Shown here in pieces: positions 54,532-63,555 of a stretch of 64,000 nt of DNA (within the stretch, counting starts at the first letter, position 1; each line of letters begins with the position of its first letter). Source of the DNA: Allopusillimonas ginsengisoli (GTDB taxonomy: Bacteria; Pseudomonadota; Gammaproteobacteria; Burkholderiales; Burkholderiaceae_B). A model generated the notes under the pieces. That model was not told the DNA's origin. It searched no databases and saw only the letters and a program-made list of their open reading frames with translations. The DNA lies in the NCBI GenBank assembly GCA_005239165.1, contig RAPG01000004.1:1-64000 (forward strand), in the 5' to 3' direction. A program made the position numbers and the translations under genes.

Positions 54532-55575
54532 ATGAGTACACTCAATCGGCGTTCCGCACTCAAGATGCTGGGTGCGGGCACTTTGGCGAGCGCGGGTTTG
54601 GGTCTGAGCGCGACTGCCCGTGCCCAGAGCAAGGTCAAGTGGCGCATGCAGGCGCTGTGGGACGGCGGCACGACACCGCAGAAATTCGAAGAAGTCTTTG
54701 TCAAGCGTGTGGCCGAGCTTACTGACGGTCAGTTCGAAATCGAATTGTTCTCGGCAGGCCAGCTGGTGCCCGCCAACCAGGCATTTGATGCGGTACGCGG
54801 CGGGGCGTTTCAAATGATGAAGACATTTGACGGCTACGAGGCTGGCAAGATTCCAGGCTTTGCCTTTACCAGCACTATACCTTTTGGCTTCACCGAGGCA
54901 GATCAATACGAAGCCTGGTTTTATGAGCTGGGCGGGCTAGATCTTGCACGCAAGGCCTATGCACCCGCCGGGCTGTTTTATATTGCCCCCACGGTTTATG
55001 GCGCCGAGCCCATCCACTCCAAAGTGCCCATCAAGACGCTTGCCGATTTCCAGGGGAAGAAAGGCCGTTTCGTTGGGCTGGCATCTTCAGTCATGGGCGC
55101 GATGGGTGTGTCGGTGACGCCATTGGCCACTGCCGAGGTGTATTCAGCGCTGGACAAAGGCGTGATCGACATGGCTGACCGAGGCGATCTGACCGCAAAC
55201 CTCGAAGCAGGTCTGGGCGAAGTAGCCAAATACATCATTATGCCCGGGCCACACCAGCCAACCACAGCCACCAGCTACGTGGCCAACAAGGCAGCTTATG
55301 ACGCATTGCCCGGTGCGTACAAAGCGGCGCTGGCGGTAGCTGCCCGTGAAGTATCAATGGGTTTGCGCCAGCACATTCTGGTAGCCGACGGCAAGGCCAT
55401 TGCCGACTTCAAGTCACAGGGCGTTGAGGTTTCCTCTCTGGATCTGGCTGATGTCGCCGAGGGGCGGAAAAAAGCTGTCGACGTATGGCGCAAGGCAACC
55501 AAGGGCGAGGCCATTTCCACGCAAATGCTGGATGGTCAGATCGCTTTCATGGAACAACTGGGCCTGCTGGCCTAA
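54532..55575 (+). CDS. TRAP transporter substrate-binding protein, possibly for mevalonate
   Basis: A 347-residue DctP-family binding protein with a twin-arginine-type leader (NRRSALKMLGAG, ending ATARA). The ATG at 54532 is used because GGAG lies seven bases upstream; two earlier ATGs in the same frame lack this. The family features VKWRMQALWDGGTTPQKFEE, the ELFSAGQLVPANQAFDAV region and the GRFVGLASSVMGAMG binding loop are visible. It heads an operon that ends with a degradative HMG-CoA reductase, so mevalonate or a similar hydroxy acid is the likely ligand. Confidence 0.9.
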   Translation: MSTLNRRSALKMLGAGTLASAGLGLSATARAQSKVKWRMQALWDGGTTPQKFEEVFVKRVAELTDGQFEIELFSAGQLVPANQAFDAVRGGAFQMMKTFDGYEAGKIPGFAFTSTIPFGFTEADQYEAWFYELGGLDLARKAYAPAGLFYIAPTVYGAEPIHSKVPIKTLADFQGKKGRFVGLASSVMGAMGVSVTPLATAEVYSALDKGVIDMADRGDLTANLEAGLGEVAKYIIMPGPHQPTTATSYVANKAAYDALPGAYKAALAVAAREVSMGLRQHILVADGKAIADFKSQGVEVSSLDLADVAEGRKKAVDVWRKATKGEAISTQMLDGQIAFMEQLGLLA

Positions 55576-55606
55576 ATCCCAGACCCAGTTCTACGGAAAT
55601 TGGACG

Positions 55607-55629
55607 CAGCCTCGCCGAATGCGGGGCTG
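55607..55629. promoter_or_regulatory. Intercistronic hairpin between second dctP and dctQ
   Basis: CAGCCTCGC (55607-55615) pairs with GCGGGGCTG (55621-55629) over nine positions, one a G-U pair, with a 5-base loop. It lies 31 bases after the dctP stop with no T-run, matching the position of the longer hairpin in the first TRAP operon. Confidence 0.5.
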
Positions 55630-55664
55630 TGTTCCTTGCGATTTTATAGCCGGATATCAGATCC

Positions 55665-56177
55665 ATGCCCAAGCTCATCCATATGTATTGCAAGGCCATC
55701 ACGGCAGTCAACAAAGCCTTGTTCATTGCTGCAGCGGCACTGATGGCGATCATCGTGCCAGTAATGATGTATGAAGTGATCAGTCGTTATGTATTTCATG
55801 CGCCCACTGTATGGGGCATGGAGTTGGCGGTGCTGTTGTTTGGACCTTACTTTTTATTGGGCGGACCCTACCTACTGCACCTGGGCGGGCACGTCAGTCT
55901 GGATTTGTTTCGTCGTCGCATGGGGCCGAGGTCTGGCCGCATTATCGACACGTTCAACCAGCTCGTCATTTTGATTTTTTGCTCCATTCTTCTGTATTAC
56001 TCGACACCGCTGGCACTGCAGGCCATGGCTTATCGCGAGACCTCGTTCTCGGCATGGAATCCACCGCTGTGGCCGTATAAATTCGCCGTACCCGTGGCTG
56101 TATTGCTGCTGGGACTACAAAGCATTGCCGAAATCTTGCGGCTGTGGATGGACAAAAGCCAGGAGACTGCGGCATGA
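55665..56177 (+). CDS. TRAP transporter small permease (DctQ)
   Basis: A 170-residue protein with four hydrophobic helices (about 20-40, 50-72, 95-117 and 135-155), with VPVMMYEVISRYVFHAPTVWGMEL as the usual DctQ second block (residues about 26-50) and HLGGHVSLDLFRRRMG. Unlike the dctQ of the first TRAP locus it is intact. It couples to dctM by an ATGA overlap. Confidence 0.92.
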   Translation: MPKLIHMYCKAITAVNKALFIAAAALMAIIVPVMMYEVISRYVFHAPTVWGMELAVLLFGPYFLLGGPYLLHLGGHVSLDLFRRRMGPRSGRIIDTFNQLVILIFCSILLYYSTPLALQAMAYRETSFSAWNPPLWPYKFAVPVAVLLLGLQSIAEILRLWMDKSQETAA

Positions 56178-57481
56178 GCTCGAACATGATTTTGGTGCTG
56201 ATGTTCGGCGGGCTGACGGCATTCATGGTTACGGGCCTGCCCATCGCCTTTGTGCTGGGAGGGCTTTCGCTGCTGCTGACCGTAACGCTGTGGAATCCGG
56301 ATTCTGTTGTCATTCTTGTGCTGCAGATCTTCGACACAATGCGTTCCGAAGCCTTGCTGGGCATTCCCTTATACATACTCATGGCCGGAATTTTGCAGCG
56401 ATCCGGTGTAATTGAAGACTTGTATCAGGCGATGGAGGTCTGGTTCGGACGCCTGCGCGGGGGCCTGGCCATTGGCACGGTCTTTATCTGTGTGGTGATG
56501 GCCGCAATGACAGGTGTTGTTGGCGCGGCAGTGACCGCCATGGGTGTGCTGGCCATGCCCGAAATGTTGCGCCGGAAATACGATCCTGGACTGGTGACGG
56601 GCACGATTTGTGCGGCGGGTACCTTGGGTATTCTGATTCCACCCTCCATCCTCACTATCGTCTATGCAGTAACGGCTCAGGTATCGATTGGCAAGATGCT
56701 GATCGCAGGCATTGTTCCAGGGATGCTGCTGGCCGGAATCTACACACTCTACATTCTGTACGTAGCGTATTTCCAGAAGGGTAAAGTGCCGCCGGCATCG
56801 ACCGAACCGGTGCCCATGCGCGTCAAACTTGCAAGCCTGCGCGCTATCATCCTGCCTTCACTGCTCATCGTCTTGATTCTTGGATCAATATTCTTTGGTG
56901 TCGCCACGCCAACCGAGGCGGCGGCAGTGGGGGTCGTGGGTGCGGTGCTCGCCAGCGCCATCCGGGGCAGGCTGCGTTTGCGCGCCCTGGGCGAGGCTGG
57001 CTATGAAACCTTGCGCGCGACCTCAATGATTCTGTGGATCACCATAGGTGCCAAGGCCTACGTTGCCATTTTCACGGGGTTAGGAGGGGCCGATACGCTG
57101 ATGAATTTCATACGCGGGCTGGATGTGCATCCGTACATGATTCTGGCCGCGATGATGCTGATCCTGATTTTTCTAGGTACGGTGCTCGACGAGATCGGCA
57201 TTATTTTGCTGACCGTGCCCGTCTTTCTGCCCATCGTCAAGGTGCTGGGCTTCGACGAAATCTGGTTCGGCGTGCTGTACGCCATCACGATCCAGGTGGG
57301 CTACATCAGTCCACCGTTTGGATACACGCTTTTTTACATCAAAGGCCCCTTACCGTCACATCTTGGCATGGGCACGGTGTATCGCGGAGTTACCCCTTTC
57401 ATGATTCTGCAAGTCCTGGCACTGCTGATCTGCGCCGCATTCCCTGGCGTAGTGACGTGGCTGCCTAAGTTAATGAGCTGA
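56174..57481 (+). CDS. TRAP transporter large permease (DctM)
   Basis: A 435-residue DctM-type permease with about 12 hydrophobic segments, including IPLYILMAGILQRSGV, AAMTGVVGAAVTAMGVLAM, ATPTEAAAVGVVGAVLAS and GYISPPFGYTLFYI. The ATG at 56174 overlaps the dctQ stop (ATGA), preferred to an internal start at 56144 within dctQ. It is followed after 26 bases by the HMG-CoA reductase gene. Confidence 0.93.
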   Translation: MSSNMILVLMFGGLTAFMVTGLPIAFVLGGLSLLLTVTLWNPDSVVILVLQIFDTMRSEALLGIPLYILMAGILQRSGVIEDLYQAMEVWFGRLRGGLAIGTVFICVVMAAMTGVVGAAVTAMGVLAMPEMLRRKYDPGLVTGTICAAGTLGILIPPSILTIVYAVTAQVSIGKMLIAGIVPGMLLAGIYTLYILYVAYFQKGKVPPASTEPVPMRVKLASLRAIILPSLLIVLILGSIFFGVATPTEAAAVGVVGAVLASAIRGRLRLRALGEAGYETLRATSMILWITIGAKAYVAIFTGLGGADTLMNFIRGLDVHPYMILAAMMLILIFLGTVLDEIGIILLTVPVFLPIVKVLGFDEIWFGVLYAITIQVGYISPPFGYTLFYIKGPLPSHLGMGTVYRGVTPFMILQVLALLICAAFPGVVTWLPKLMS

Positions 57482-57507
57482 TCTAATTTTTATTAAAGGT
57501 TTCTGTC

Positions 57508-58785
57508 ATGAGCAAGAAGAGTTCACGGATTTCAGGGTTTCATACATTGAGTGTGGCCGACCGGGTGAGCAAGACACTCGAATTTGCAGGGATGTCAGAC
57601 GAGCAGGACGCCGCGATGTTTCTGAACACTGGGAATCTGCCGGCAGATCTGGCTGACCGCCTGATTGAAAATGCCGTAGGCACCATGAATATCCCGGTAG
57701 GCATTGCGACCAACATGCTGATCGATGGCAGGGATTACCTGGTGCCCATGGCCACCGAAGAATCCTCCGTCGTGGCCGCCGTGTGCAATGCAGGGCGTCA
57801 AAGCTACGAATCTGGTGGATTCCAAACCTCGATGTCGGGCACCTGCATGATCGCGCAGATTCAGCTGGTCGATATTACTGACCCGGGCAATTGCCGGTTG
57901 AGCATACTGGAGCGTATCGAAGAAATACGCGCGATCTGCAATGACTGTGACCCTGTGCTGGTCAAGCACGGCGGCGGATTCCGCGACCTGGAGGTTCGTA
58001 TTATCGAATCGGCTCACGGCCCCATGGTCATCACGCATTTAATCGTCGACACGCGCGACGCCATGGGCGCCAATGCCGTCAACACAATGGCCGAGACGCT
58101 TGCCCCCCACATTGAGTCATGGACTGGAGGGCGTGTGTATCTGCGCATTCTGTCTAATTTGGCAGACCGCCGTCTGGCGCGTGCGCGCTGCGTGTGGAAG
58201 GCCGACGCCATAGGCGGCCCTGACGTACGCGATGGCATCGTACGCGCTTACGAATTCGCATTAATGGACCCGTATCGCGCCGCGACTCACAATAAAGGCA
58301 TTATGAACGGTGTGTCGGCTGTAGTCATGGCCACCGGCAATGACACGCGTGCCGTAGAAGCTGGCGCCCACGCCTATGCCGCACGCAAGGGTTGGTACAG
58401 CAGTCTGTCGCATTGGGAAGTTACTGCATCAGGAGACTTGGCCGGTTCGATCGAGCTGCCCATGGCGGTTGGCCTGATCGGCGGTGCCACCAAGCTGCAC
58501 CCTATGGCGCGTGCCAGCCTGCGCATCATGGATATCCAGTCTGCCGAGCAGCTGGCTCGCGTTATTGCAGCGGTCGGTCTGGCACAAAACTTTTCTGCTT
58601 TAAAAGCACTGGCAACCGAAGGTGTGCAAAAAGGGCATATGTCGCTGCATTCTCAGAACATTGCACTAATGGCCGGTGCCGAGGGAGACGAAATCGCCGC
58701 TGTTGCCCAGCGCCTTGTTGATCTGGGGACCGTACGTATCGACGTGGCCGAGCAAGAATTGCTTAAATTGCGCAGTAAAAGCTAA
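57508..58785 (+). CDS. mvaA: Class II (degradative) hydroxymethylglutaryl-CoA reductase
   Basis: A 425-residue enzyme of the Pseudomonas mevalonii type. The catalytic Glu is in MATEESSVVAAV, the Lys in HNKGIMNGVSAVV, the Asp in ATGNDTRAVEAGAH and the His in KGHMSLHSQNIA; DAMGANAVNTMAE is the CoA/dinucleotide region. In bacteria that use mevalonate as carbon source this enzyme runs in the oxidative direction, mevalonate to HMG-CoA, which HMG-CoA lyase then splits to acetoacetate and acetyl-CoA. No lyase gene is present in the window. A TRAP transporter immediately upstream supports a catabolic rather than biosynthetic role. Confidence 0.93.
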   Translation: MSKKSSRISGFHTLSVADRVSKTLEFAGMSDEQDAAMFLNTGNLPADLADRLIENAVGTMNIPVGIATNMLIDGRDYLVPMATEESSVVAAVCNAGRQSYESGGFQTSMSGTCMIAQIQLVDITDPGNCRLSILERIEEIRAICNDCDPVLVKHGGGFRDLEVRIIESAHGPMVITHLIVDTRDAMGANAVNTMAETLAPHIESWTGGRVYLRILSNLADRRLARARCVWKADAIGGPDVRDGIVRAYEFALMDPYRAATHNKGIMNGVSAVVMATGNDTRAVEAGAHAYAARKGWYSSLSHWEVTASGDLAGSIELPMAVGLIGGATKLHPMARASLRIMDIQSAEQLARVIAAVGLAQNFSALKALATEGVQKGHMSLHSQNIALMAGAEGDEIAAVAQRLVDLGTVRIDVAEQELLKLRSKS

Positions 58786-58904
58786 GGAAATTGCGGATGA
58801 CCGGGCTGCGCCATTTACTGGCAAAGCCCGGGGTCAAGCCTGAATGCGTATTTTCTATGTCTGGAGAGTACGACGGAAAGCACTCAGTCAAGGCTAGTTG
58901 ACCT

Positions 58905-59483
58905 TCAGGTGTGCTCCTGCTTGATCCATTTGGTAACAGGTGGCGCCTGGTAGTTGTGCATAACAGCCAGCAGTGTGGCCACATCTTCTTCCACAATTAG
59001 CATGTCACGATGGACCTGCTTCAAAAAGCCTTCGGCCACGACATGGTCGAGAAACGTCGACAAACCATCATAGAAGCCGTTGATGTTAAGCAGCGCGCAA
59101 GGTTTGGTGTGTTGACCCAATTGCGCCCATGTCCATACCTCAAACAACTCTTCCAGCGTGCCCAGGCCGCCGGGCAGGGCGATAAAGCCATCAGACAGCT
59201 CGGCCATCAGCGCCTTGCGCTGATGCATGGAATCTACAATACGCAAGTCTTGCAGACCGTTATGTGCGACCTCTTTTTCGACCAGAAAGCGTGGAATAAC
59301 ACCGATGACTTCGCCGCCATGCGCTTGAGCGGCGTCTGCCGCCGCACCCATCAAGCCCACCGACGCACCGCCGTAGACTAGGCCAATATCGGCATCAGCC
59401 AGAACGTGGCCCAGACGTGTAGCCGCTTCAGCGTAAATCGGCTGATGGCCGGGACTGGAGCCGGAAAAGAGACAAAGCCGCAT
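58905..59483 (-). CDS. LOG family protein (cytokinin riboside phosphoribohydrolase-like)
   Basis: A 192-residue Rossmann-fold protein of the TIGR00730/LOG family: VYGGASVGLMGAAADAA, the phosphate-binding ALPGGLGTLEELFEVWTWAQLG and the VIPRFLVEKEVAHNGL region. Bacterial members hydrolyse nucleoside 5'-monophosphates to base and ribose phosphate. It is convergent with mvaA with a 119-base gap that contains a CCGGGCT/AGCCCGG hairpin (58801-58831). Confidence 0.9.
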   Translation of the reverse strand: MRLCLFSGSSPGHQPIYAEAATRLGHVLADADIGLVYGGASVGLMGAAADAAQAHGGEVIGVIPRFLVEKEVAHNGLQDLRIVDSMHQRKALMAELSDGFIALPGGLGTLEELFEVWTWAQLGQHTKPCALLNINGFYDGLSTFLDHVVAEGFLKQVHRDMLIVEEDVATLLAVMHNYQAPPVTKWIKQEHT

Positions 59484-59614
59484 GGTACTGCTCCCTTTGT
59501 TCAGTTGAGTATTTAGGGCGGGTAATTTTATGTGCAGATGGGGCGGGTGTCATCTGCAGTTATTATCTCTAGTGCCAGACCTTCGAGTTTAGTATTTTGA
59601 TTGGAGCAGGTTTT

Positions 59615-60031
59615 ATGAAGTTTTTGTTATCAGCCCTTGTTTTGTCGGCCGCGTCGTCTTTTGCCCATGCTGCCGGCGAGGCCATCACCGTTTACCAAGA
59701 CCCTAACTGCGGCTGTTGCACTGGCTGGGTCGAGCACATGGTAGACGCTGGTTTCGACGTTACCGCAATAAAAACGACCGACATGGCTACGGTCAAACAA
59801 AAACTCAGTGTGCCGGTAGAGCTTGCTTCCTGTCATACGGGTGTAGTAGAAGGGACCGGCCAAATCATAGAAGGGCATGTACCTGCAAACGTTGTCGACA
59901 AAATGTTAGCTACACCCTCGGTAAAAGGTGTTTCGGCGCCTGGCATGCCGTTAAACGCGCCTGGCATGGGCAAACTGGACGGAAATTTGGTTACGGTCGA
60001 TTTCACCGGCAAGCCGTTTTCCAGAGACTAA
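59615..60031 (+). CDS. Exported DUF411 metal-binding-like protein
   Basis: A 138-residue protein with signal peptide (to about residue 20, ending FAHA) from an ATG at 59615 preceded by GGAGCAGG. The DUF411 core is seen in VYQDPNCGCCTGWVEHM, with a CGCC cysteine cluster, and ELASCHTGVVEG, GHVPANVV and GVSAPGMPLNAPGM. These proteins often accompany copper resistance genes and are thought to bind metal, but function is not proven. No copper gene is next to it. Confidence 0.85.
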   Translation: MKFLLSALVLSAASSFAHAAGEAITVYQDPNCGCCTGWVEHMVDAGFDVTAIKTTDMATVKQKLSVPVELASCHTGVVEGTGQIIEGHVPANVVDKMLATPSVKGVSAPGMPLNAPGMGKLDGNLVTVDFTGKPFSRD

Positions 60032-60080
60032 TGGCATCAAACAGCCTGTGCTGGCGGTAAAGGTACAGCCGTTGATGCCA
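60032..60080. repeat. Inverted repeat after the DUF411 gene
   Basis: TGGCATCAA (60032-60040) and TTGATGCCA (60072-60080) are perfect inverted copies flanking a 31-base loop directly after the DUF411 stop. It may work as a transcript end; no T-run is present. Confidence 0.45.
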
Positions 60081-60207
60081 AGTAGTGCTCGGTAATCCTG
60101 TACATAAAGCTGGTGCAAGATCGCCTCAAGTGCAGCTTGACGCAGCCCTTGTGTGCTGTAGAAATGCCAACGGTCAGGCTGGGGTAATCTTGATCAAACC
60201 GGTAATT

Positions 60208-60894
60208 TTACAATTGAGCATTCAGTTCTCGCGCAAAGTCGGCCACGTCATTCAATGATGTTCCGATTTTGTGCGGTTGCACGCCAAGTCGTTCCAGTGG
60301 CAAACCGTAGCGGTTCAGCCAAATGGTACGGTAGCCAAACCAGGTGGCGGAGCACGCATCCCAGCAGTTCGACGACACAAACAATATATCGCTGGCTGCG
60401 CACCCAAACGTATCTGGCCCTAGCTGATAGGCTTCTGGCGCAGTTTTAAATCGGCGCACGGTATCAACGCTAAGCATGTGATCAAAAAACTTACCAAAGC
60501 CAGAGGCTGTTACGGCTTGGTCTAGCATGCGTGGCGTTCCGTTTGACAGTATTGCCAATGGAATACCCATGGTTTTTAGCTGTTGCAGAGCATGGGCATT
60601 TTCCGGAAAGGCGCTCAGCTCGGCATAGGAACCCATTAAACGCTCCCGTGCATGCGCAGTCAACGTCTGCGCCAGCCTCTCACAAGCGAACTCAAGCGCG
60701 TCTTCAGTTACCTGCCAGAAATCAGCATAGTGATCACATAAGGTGCGCAAGCGCGTGTATTCAATCTGTTTGTCACGCCAAATGCCGGCAAGCTGGGCGC
60801 CATGTCCGGGGAATAATTCTTCGGCCAGTGTCTCGACAGAATAAACATCGAACAATGTGCCATAAGCGTCAAATGCAATACCTTTGATGGGCAT
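60208..60894 (-). CDS. Haloacid dehalogenase type II
   Basis: A 228-residue HAD-superfamily enzyme. Motif I with the nucleophile is FDAYGTLFDVYS (about residue 8-19), motif II is AILSNGTPRM, and motif III is the FVSSNCWDACSATWFGYRTIWLNR region. L-2-haloacid dehalogenases replace the halogen of 2-haloalkanoic acids with hydroxyl via an aspartyl ester. The usual SSNGWD becomes SSNCWD here. It is a single gene with an AAGGAGA ribosome site on the minus strand. Confidence 0.9.
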   Translation of the reverse strand: MPIKGIAFDAYGTLFDVYSVETLAEELFPGHGAQLAGIWRDKQIEYTRLRTLCDHYADFWQVTEDALEFACERLAQTLTAHARERLMGSYAELSAFPENAHALQQLKTMGIPLAILSNGTPRMLDQAVTASGFGKFFDHMLSVDTVRRFKTAPEAYQLGPDTFGCAASDILFVSSNCWDACSATWFGYRTIWLNRYGLPLERLGVQPHKIGTSLNDVADFARELNAQL

Positions 60895-61250
60895 GCGGTC
60901 TCCTTGTTTTAGTAATAGGCTGGATCTTGTCGTGCATTCTGAATCTACATGACAAGAAAAATGGCCTTTGCTTCATCATACTTTTATACGCTGAAATATT
61001 GTGAGTTACTGCAGGTACCTCGAAGGCGGTAAGAAGCTGACTGCAAGGCAAGCGCGTGGATCAGCACCAACTCATTGACATAGGCTGCCCAGAATCCTAT
61101 TCCTCACATAGTGGCGCAGAATGTTGAGTATCAGACCTCTGATGTAGCTCAACACCTGGGTTAACGATTAAAGCTATGCTGGGCGTATGGGTAATTCGTA
61201 AGTGTCGGCGGTTACGGCAGGCCGGGTGGCTGCCGCAGCCAGGAGTGAAC
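60895..61250. other. Divergent gap without a gene
   Basis: The 356 bases between the dehalogenase and kinase genes should hold both promoters. An imperfect inverted repeat (CTTGTCGTG at 60926, CATGACAAG at 60948) is visible. No coding signal. Confidence 0.4.
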
Positions 61251-62804
61251 ATGCAAGATCAGCGCGCTGTCCTCGCATTCTTGACGGATCCAAGCAGCTA
61301 CGGAGATCCGACGCTGCGCATTCACACGAAGCCAACGCATATATCCGTCATTATTTTCGTGGGATCGCGGGTTTTAAAGCTAAAGCGCGCGGTGCGACTG
61401 CCATATGTCGACTTCTCTACCGTGGATAAGCGGCTTGAGGCATGTGAACGCGAGCTGATCCTGAACCGGCGAACGGCGCCAGGCCTTTATATTGCTGTGC
61501 GACGTATTACGCTTGACGCAGAGGGCCACTTAATGTTCGACGGGCAGGGTACGCTGCTTGACGCCGTCGTTGAAATGGTTCGTTTCGACGAAGACACATT
61601 GTTTGACAGACTGGCCGTGCAAGGTCGGCTGACACCTGTCGCACTGACCCAGTTGGCACGCACTATTGCACACTTTCACGCCGATGCCGACGTTGCACTT
61701 GACCATGCGGGTGCCGCCCGCATGGCAGCGGTGCTCGATACCAACGCAAAGTCACTGGCAAGCAGTGGGCTTTTCCCTTACGAAACGATTGCGTCACTGA
61801 CGACGGGCTTATGGCGATCCTTCGACGAGCATGTCCCTCTTTTAAATGCCCGCGCACGCGCAGGTAAAGTACGGCGCTGTCATGGAGATATGCATTTGCG
61901 CAACATTTGCATGGTGGAGGGCATTCCGACCTTATTCGATTGCATGGAGTTTGACGAAACCCTAGCCACCATCGATGTGCTCTACGATCTGGCTTTTCTG
62001 CTCATGGATCTGTGGTACCGAGGGCTGGAGCCTGAAGCCAATCTCGTTTTTAACCGCTATCTCGACGAATGCGATGAGGCAGACGGGCTGGCATTATTGC
62101 CATTTTTCATGTCGCTGCGTGCCACCATCCGGGCCCATGTCACGGTAGAGCAGGCCTTACAGACAACCAGCCAGGAACGTGATGGGTTGGTGGACGAGGC
62201 AATGTCCTACGCAGCCCTGGCGCTTCGTCTGTTAACACCTGCACCTGCTTCCCTGGTCGCAATCGGCGGGCTGAGCGGCACGGGCAAGTCAAGCGTTGCG
62301 GCGGCCATCGCACACAAAATCGGATCAGCGCCGGGTGCGCGCATTCTGGCCTCTGATCGCATCCGCAAGCGCAGCTATGGCGTAGTCGCAGAAACCCGCT
62401 TGCCAGAGCGAGCATACGAGCCCGAGATATCGGCGCACGTATATGCAACGTTAGCGCAAAATGCACAAAAAATTCTGGCAAGTGATCATGGCGTAGTGGC
62501 CGATGCGGTGTTCGACCTGCCCATAGAGCGCCAACGAATCGAAGATACAGCCACTGACTCAGGGGTGCGCTTCACAGGTTTCTGGCTGTACGCCCAACCC
62601 GATCAATTGCTTTCACGGGTGGAGCAACGCGTCGGTGACCCGTCCGATGCAACAGCTGAAGTCGTACGCGCGCAGCTTGCGAGTGACATCGGCAGGCCCA
62701 CCTGGTTTCGCATTGATGCGGGTGGCAACATCGACAACACGGTGGCACAAGTAACCCAGGTGCTGGGAGAACGCTCAGCCACATTTAGCCAGTCCCTGGC
62801 TTAA
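61251..62804 (+). CDS. APH-like phosphotransferase/P-loop ATPase fusion
   Basis: A 517-residue two-domain protein. Residues about 10-330 are an aminoglycoside-phosphotransferase-like kinase with the catalytic HGDMHLRNIC block and a following DCMEFDETLATIDVLYDLAF metal site. Residues about 340-510 are an AAA-type nucleotide kinase with P-loop GLSGTGKSSVAAAIA. The family is widespread and unlinked to antibiotic resistance; its substrate is unknown. The ATG at 61251 follows CCAGGAGTGAAC; an in-frame ATG 75 bases upstream is weaker. Confidence 0.9.
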   Translation: MQDQRAVLAFLTDPSSYGDPTLRIHTKPTHISVIIFVGSRVLKLKRAVRLPYVDFSTVDKRLEACERELILNRRTAPGLYIAVRRITLDAEGHLMFDGQGTLLDAVVEMVRFDEDTLFDRLAVQGRLTPVALTQLARTIAHFHADADVALDHAGAARMAAVLDTNAKSLASSGLFPYETIASLTTGLWRSFDEHVPLLNARARAGKVRRCHGDMHLRNICMVEGIPTLFDCMEFDETLATIDVLYDLAFLLMDLWYRGLEPEANLVFNRYLDECDEADGLALLPFFMSLRATIRAHVTVEQALQTTSQERDGLVDEAMSYAALALRLLTPAPASLVAIGGLSGTGKSSVAAAIAHKIGSAPGARILASDRIRKRSYGVVAETRLPERAYEPEISAHVYATLAQNAQKILASDHGVVADAVFDLPIERQRIEDTATDSGVRFTGFWLYAQPDQLLSRVEQRVGDPSDATAEVVRAQLASDIGRPTWFRIDAGGNIDNTVAQVTQVLGERSATFSQSLA

Positions 62805-62851
62805 GTTTTATTTACTTTGCTTTTCCTCGATACACACAGCGTCGTTGTTGA

Positions 62852-62986
62852 GGAGAAACGGCGGCCCGCAAAGCCTACGATGAAATGGTCGCGTTGCGCA
62901 AACAGATGTTCGAAAACCGTCTGGATGCCCGCAAAAAAATAGATGCCTTACTGACCGAAAAACAGCGTGGGCAGCGAGCCCGTTGA
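62852..62986 (+). pseudogene. C-terminal fragment, Spy/CpxP-like
   Basis: About 44 codons follow an in-frame TGA (62849-62851) and read ARKAYDEMVALRKQMFENR then LDARKKIDALLTEKQRGQRAR, a charged helix with an LT-x-x-Q-like segment, as in the C-terminus of small periplasmic Spy/CpxP/zinc-resistance proteins. There is no signal peptide or first half. It is probably a remnant. Confidence 0.4.
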
Positions 62987-63031
62987 TAATACCCATAGCT
63001 TTCATTCATGCACAACGCGAGGATAGAAACC

Positions 63032-63436
63032 ATGAATAACTCTGAAAACACCCTTACAAAAGAACAGATTGCACACTTCGAACAGCGGCTCGACACACGC
63101 AAAGCCCTATTGCTTAATGAAATCCGGCAGGTACTGGCACGCTCCAAAGGCGAGCATGATGTTGAACTCCTGGGCGGGGAGGGCGACCCTGGCGATGCAG
63201 CCGCTGAATCCTTGCTGCGCGGCATTACCGAAGCCGAGGTCGTACGCGATGTAGAAGAAGTGCGTGACATCGTTGCAGCGAGACAGCGTTTGGCAGCGGG
63301 GCGATATGGCCTGTGCAGCAGCTGTGGCGAACCTATCCGGTTCAAGCGGCTGGATGCGTATCCAACTGCCAAACGATGCTACAGCTGCCAGGTAAGCCAT
63401 GAAGAACGCCGAGCAGCCTCACCTTACACAAGTTGA
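63032..63436 (+). CDS. TraR/DksA family zinc-finger protein
   Basis: A 134-residue protein with an N-terminal coiled-coil (about 5-70) and a C4 zinc finger, CSSCGEPIRFKRL and YPTAKRCYSCQ (about 98-123). DksA-type proteins bind the RNA polymerase secondary channel; the short member here lacks the full length of DksA (about 150) but keeps the finger. The ATG at 63032 follows GCGAGGATAGAAACC. A strong hairpin lies just after the stop. Confidence 0.9.
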   Translation: MNNSENTLTKEQIAHFEQRLDTRKALLLNEIRQVLARSKGEHDVELLGGEGDPGDAAAESLLRGITEAEVVRDVEEVRDIVAARQRLAAGRYGLCSSCGEPIRFKRLDAYPTAKRCYSCQVSHEERRAASPYTS

Positions 63437-63459
63437 TAGCCCAGTTTGACATGTAGGTT

Positions 63460-63484
63460 TTTTGCTCACTCATAGTGAGCAAAA
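63460..63484. terminator. Perfect hairpin after the DksA-like gene
   Basis: TTTTGCTCACT (63460-63470) and AGTGAGCAAAA (63474-63484) form an 11-bp perfect stem with a CAT loop. The T-run is on the 5' arm, so neither strand has a classic terminator tail beyond the stem itself; it could still end transcription from both sides. Confidence 0.5.
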
Positions 63485-63555
63485 CAGAGCAAAGCTAAAT
63501 CACGTAGTGGTCGGTCTTCAAGATGATGCAAAAGTCACAGCAGGCGAGGACGGTT

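Noticed and set aside
61251..62804. Aminoglycoside resistance gene
   Set aside because: The APH-like domain is fused to a P-loop kinase, a widespread family without known resistance activity.
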